Shown: one piece after another, positions 13,696-14,237 of the stretch | Layout: every line of letters starts with the position of its first letter | Position numbering within the stretch: position 1 is the first letter of the stretch | Assembly: GCA_016840385.1 (NCBI GenBank) | Contig: JAEOSL010000088.1 | Location: 1-14,237, forward strand | Length of the DNA: 14,237 nt | Reading direction: 5' to 3' | Origin: Candidatus Thorarchaeota archaeon | Lineage (GTDB): Archaea; Asgardarchaeota; Thorarchaeia; Thorarchaeales; Thorarchaeaceae | Program-made: the position numbers and the translations under genes | Notes under the pieces: model-generated | What the model was told of the DNA's origin: nothing | Seen by the model: the letters and a program-made list of their open reading frames with translations, nothing else | Database searches by the model: none

Positions 13696-13770
13696 TGGAG
13701 CCGGCCTAGGGATTTGCACCCTAGTAGAATGGATTTGCAATCCATCGCGTCACTGCTCCGCCAGACCGGC
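13696..13770 (-). tRNA. tRNA-Cys, anticodon GCA, CCA encoded
   Basis: The minus strand folds into a well-paired cloverleaf. Acceptor GCCGGTC with GGCCGGC, discriminator T (U73, the cysteine identity base), D-stem GCG/CGC, anticodon stem ATGGA/TCCAT with loop TTGCAAA (anticodon GCA), variable TCTAC, T-arm TAGGG-TGCAAAT-CCCTA, then CCA at 13696-13698. All stems pair. Oddities: T-loop position 55 is G, not the near-universal T, and the D-loop GAGCAGTGA has T where G19 is expected, so the usual G18-psi55 and G19-C56 elbow contacts cannot form normally. No intron. TATA-like CTTAAATC sits 30 bp upstream. Confidence 0.9.
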
Positions 13771-13795
13771 TAGTTGAGAAACGAGAGTGCAGATT

Positions 13796-13828
13796 GGATT
13801 TAAGGATGTCGGCAAAAATGGCATGTAA
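13796..13828 (-). promoter_or_regulatory. Promoter of tRNA-Cys(GCA)
   Basis: The minus strand reads TTGCCGACATCCTTAAATCC, with TATA-like CTTAAATC centred about 30 bp before the tRNA 5' end, giving a start a few bases upstream of it. This block recurs before the second tRNA copy. Confidence 0.6.
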
Positions 13829-13865
13829 TTTTGCTCAGATACAAGAATCTAGTGTGAGTGCAATA

Positions 13866-14237
13866 TTACTTAGCTCTTGCAAGAATCCAGAAATGAGTTC
13901 CATCAGCTTGTTCAACATTCCTCGCGAAAATGATTTCAAAATTTTCAGATTTGAGTAATTCAACACTCTTCTGTGGGCTATGATAACTCCAGTACATAGG
14001 CACAACATCCCAGTTTCCATCATCCCAATCCCATACTCCATCTGATCCATTTTCCTTTGATCCTACACTGAATAGAAGAGCTCCACCTTTCTTGAGTAAT
14101 CGATGAAAATCTTGGAAGAGACTGAAATGCTTCGTTCTTGGTACATGAAAGACTGCATATGTTGAAACAATGCCATCAAATGAGTCATCCTAAAACCCTA
14201 ATGCGGTCATATCTCCAACTTCAAAGGTCGCTTCAGG
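13866..14237 (-). pseudogene. Class I SAM-dependent methyltransferase, C-terminal part, interrupted by TAG
   Basis: The frame entering from the right edge reads EVGDMTALGF, then TAG (14190-14192), then DDSFDGIVSTYAVFHVPR, HRLLKKGGALLFSVG, VPMYWSYHSPQKSVELLKSE and HFWILARAK before TAA. The blocks match post-motif II and motif III regions of Methyltransf_11/25-type enzymes, in which a D(D/N)SFDG segment follows an acidic or proline residue directly. A single change such as GAG to TAG explains the stop, and everything after it is intact. The SAM-binding glycine motif lies outside the window. It is either a very recent pseudogene, a sequencing error, or readthrough. TAG is a common normal stop in neighbouring genes, which makes routine readthrough unlikely. 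Confidence 0.75.

Noticed and set aside
13835..14050. Minus-strand ORF of 71 codons
   Set aside because: It is the wrong frame of the methyltransferase, whose motifs read clearly in another frame.
10619..14237. TAG recoded as an amino acid such as pyrrolysine
   Set aside because: At least six intact genes in the window use TAG as their natural stop, and the hydrolase has a large deletion as well, so nonsense mutation is simpler.
1..14237. CRISPR array, insertion sequence, transposase or integrase
   Set aside because: No regularly spaced repeats, transposase or integrase motifs or matching terminal inverted repeats were found on either strand by eye.

Overview
The window looks like part of an archaeal chromosome, probably of an Asgard archaeon (Thorarchaeota-like). 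That lineage is an inference from gene content and style, not a database result. Supporting signs are TATA-type promoters about 26 bp before starts or transcription starts, several apparently leaderless genes beside genes with GGAGG Shine-Dalgarno sites, an MtrH methyltransferase, two F420-type LLM oxidoreductases, a stand-alone multi-PAS histidine kinase, and moderately AT-rich DNA. Six of the twelve intact genes whose stop lies in the window end in TAG, so TAG is an ordinary stop here.

Left end (1-2400, minus strand): a three-gene unit transcribed right to left, made of a winged-helix regulator, TldD, and the start of a TldE/PmbA partner with a TTG start one base after the tldD stop. Two 16-bp palindromes 32 bp apart sit between the regulator's TATA box and its start codon and look like autoregulatory operators. 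A divergent, probably leaderless gene (2450-3265) encodes an unrecognised helical protein.

Middle left (3266-5900): a secreted, aromatic-rich protein of unknown function whose promoter carries two perfect palindromes; a 534-bp region without an intact gene that holds a terminator-like inverted repeat and a decayed two-helix membrane protein on the minus strand; then a protein made almost entirely of seven TPR repeats. A short composite motif occurs on both sides of the TPR gene.

Middle right (5900-10400): two paralogous four-helix membrane proteins of exactly equal length (127 residues) on the minus strand; divergent from them an MtrH-type methyltransferase with no other Mtr subunits in view; then, minus strand, two LLM-class flavin oxidoreductases and a multi-pass membrane protein. 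MtrH and the F420-type enzymes give this part a C1/H4MPT and F420 flavour, but a shared pathway is inference.

Right end (10440-14237): a large response-regulator/PAS/histidine-kinase protein is bracketed by two related minus-strand tRNA-Cys genes. The right copy has anticodon GCA; the left copy would read ACA. Both have an abnormal D-loop/T-loop pair (no G19, G at position 55), both encode CCA, and both share upstream promoter sequence. Upstream of each lies a damaged gene: an alpha/beta-hydrolase with its catalytic middle deleted and an in-frame TAG, and a SAM methyltransferase interrupted by one in-frame TAG. The tRNA pair is the most unusual item in the window.
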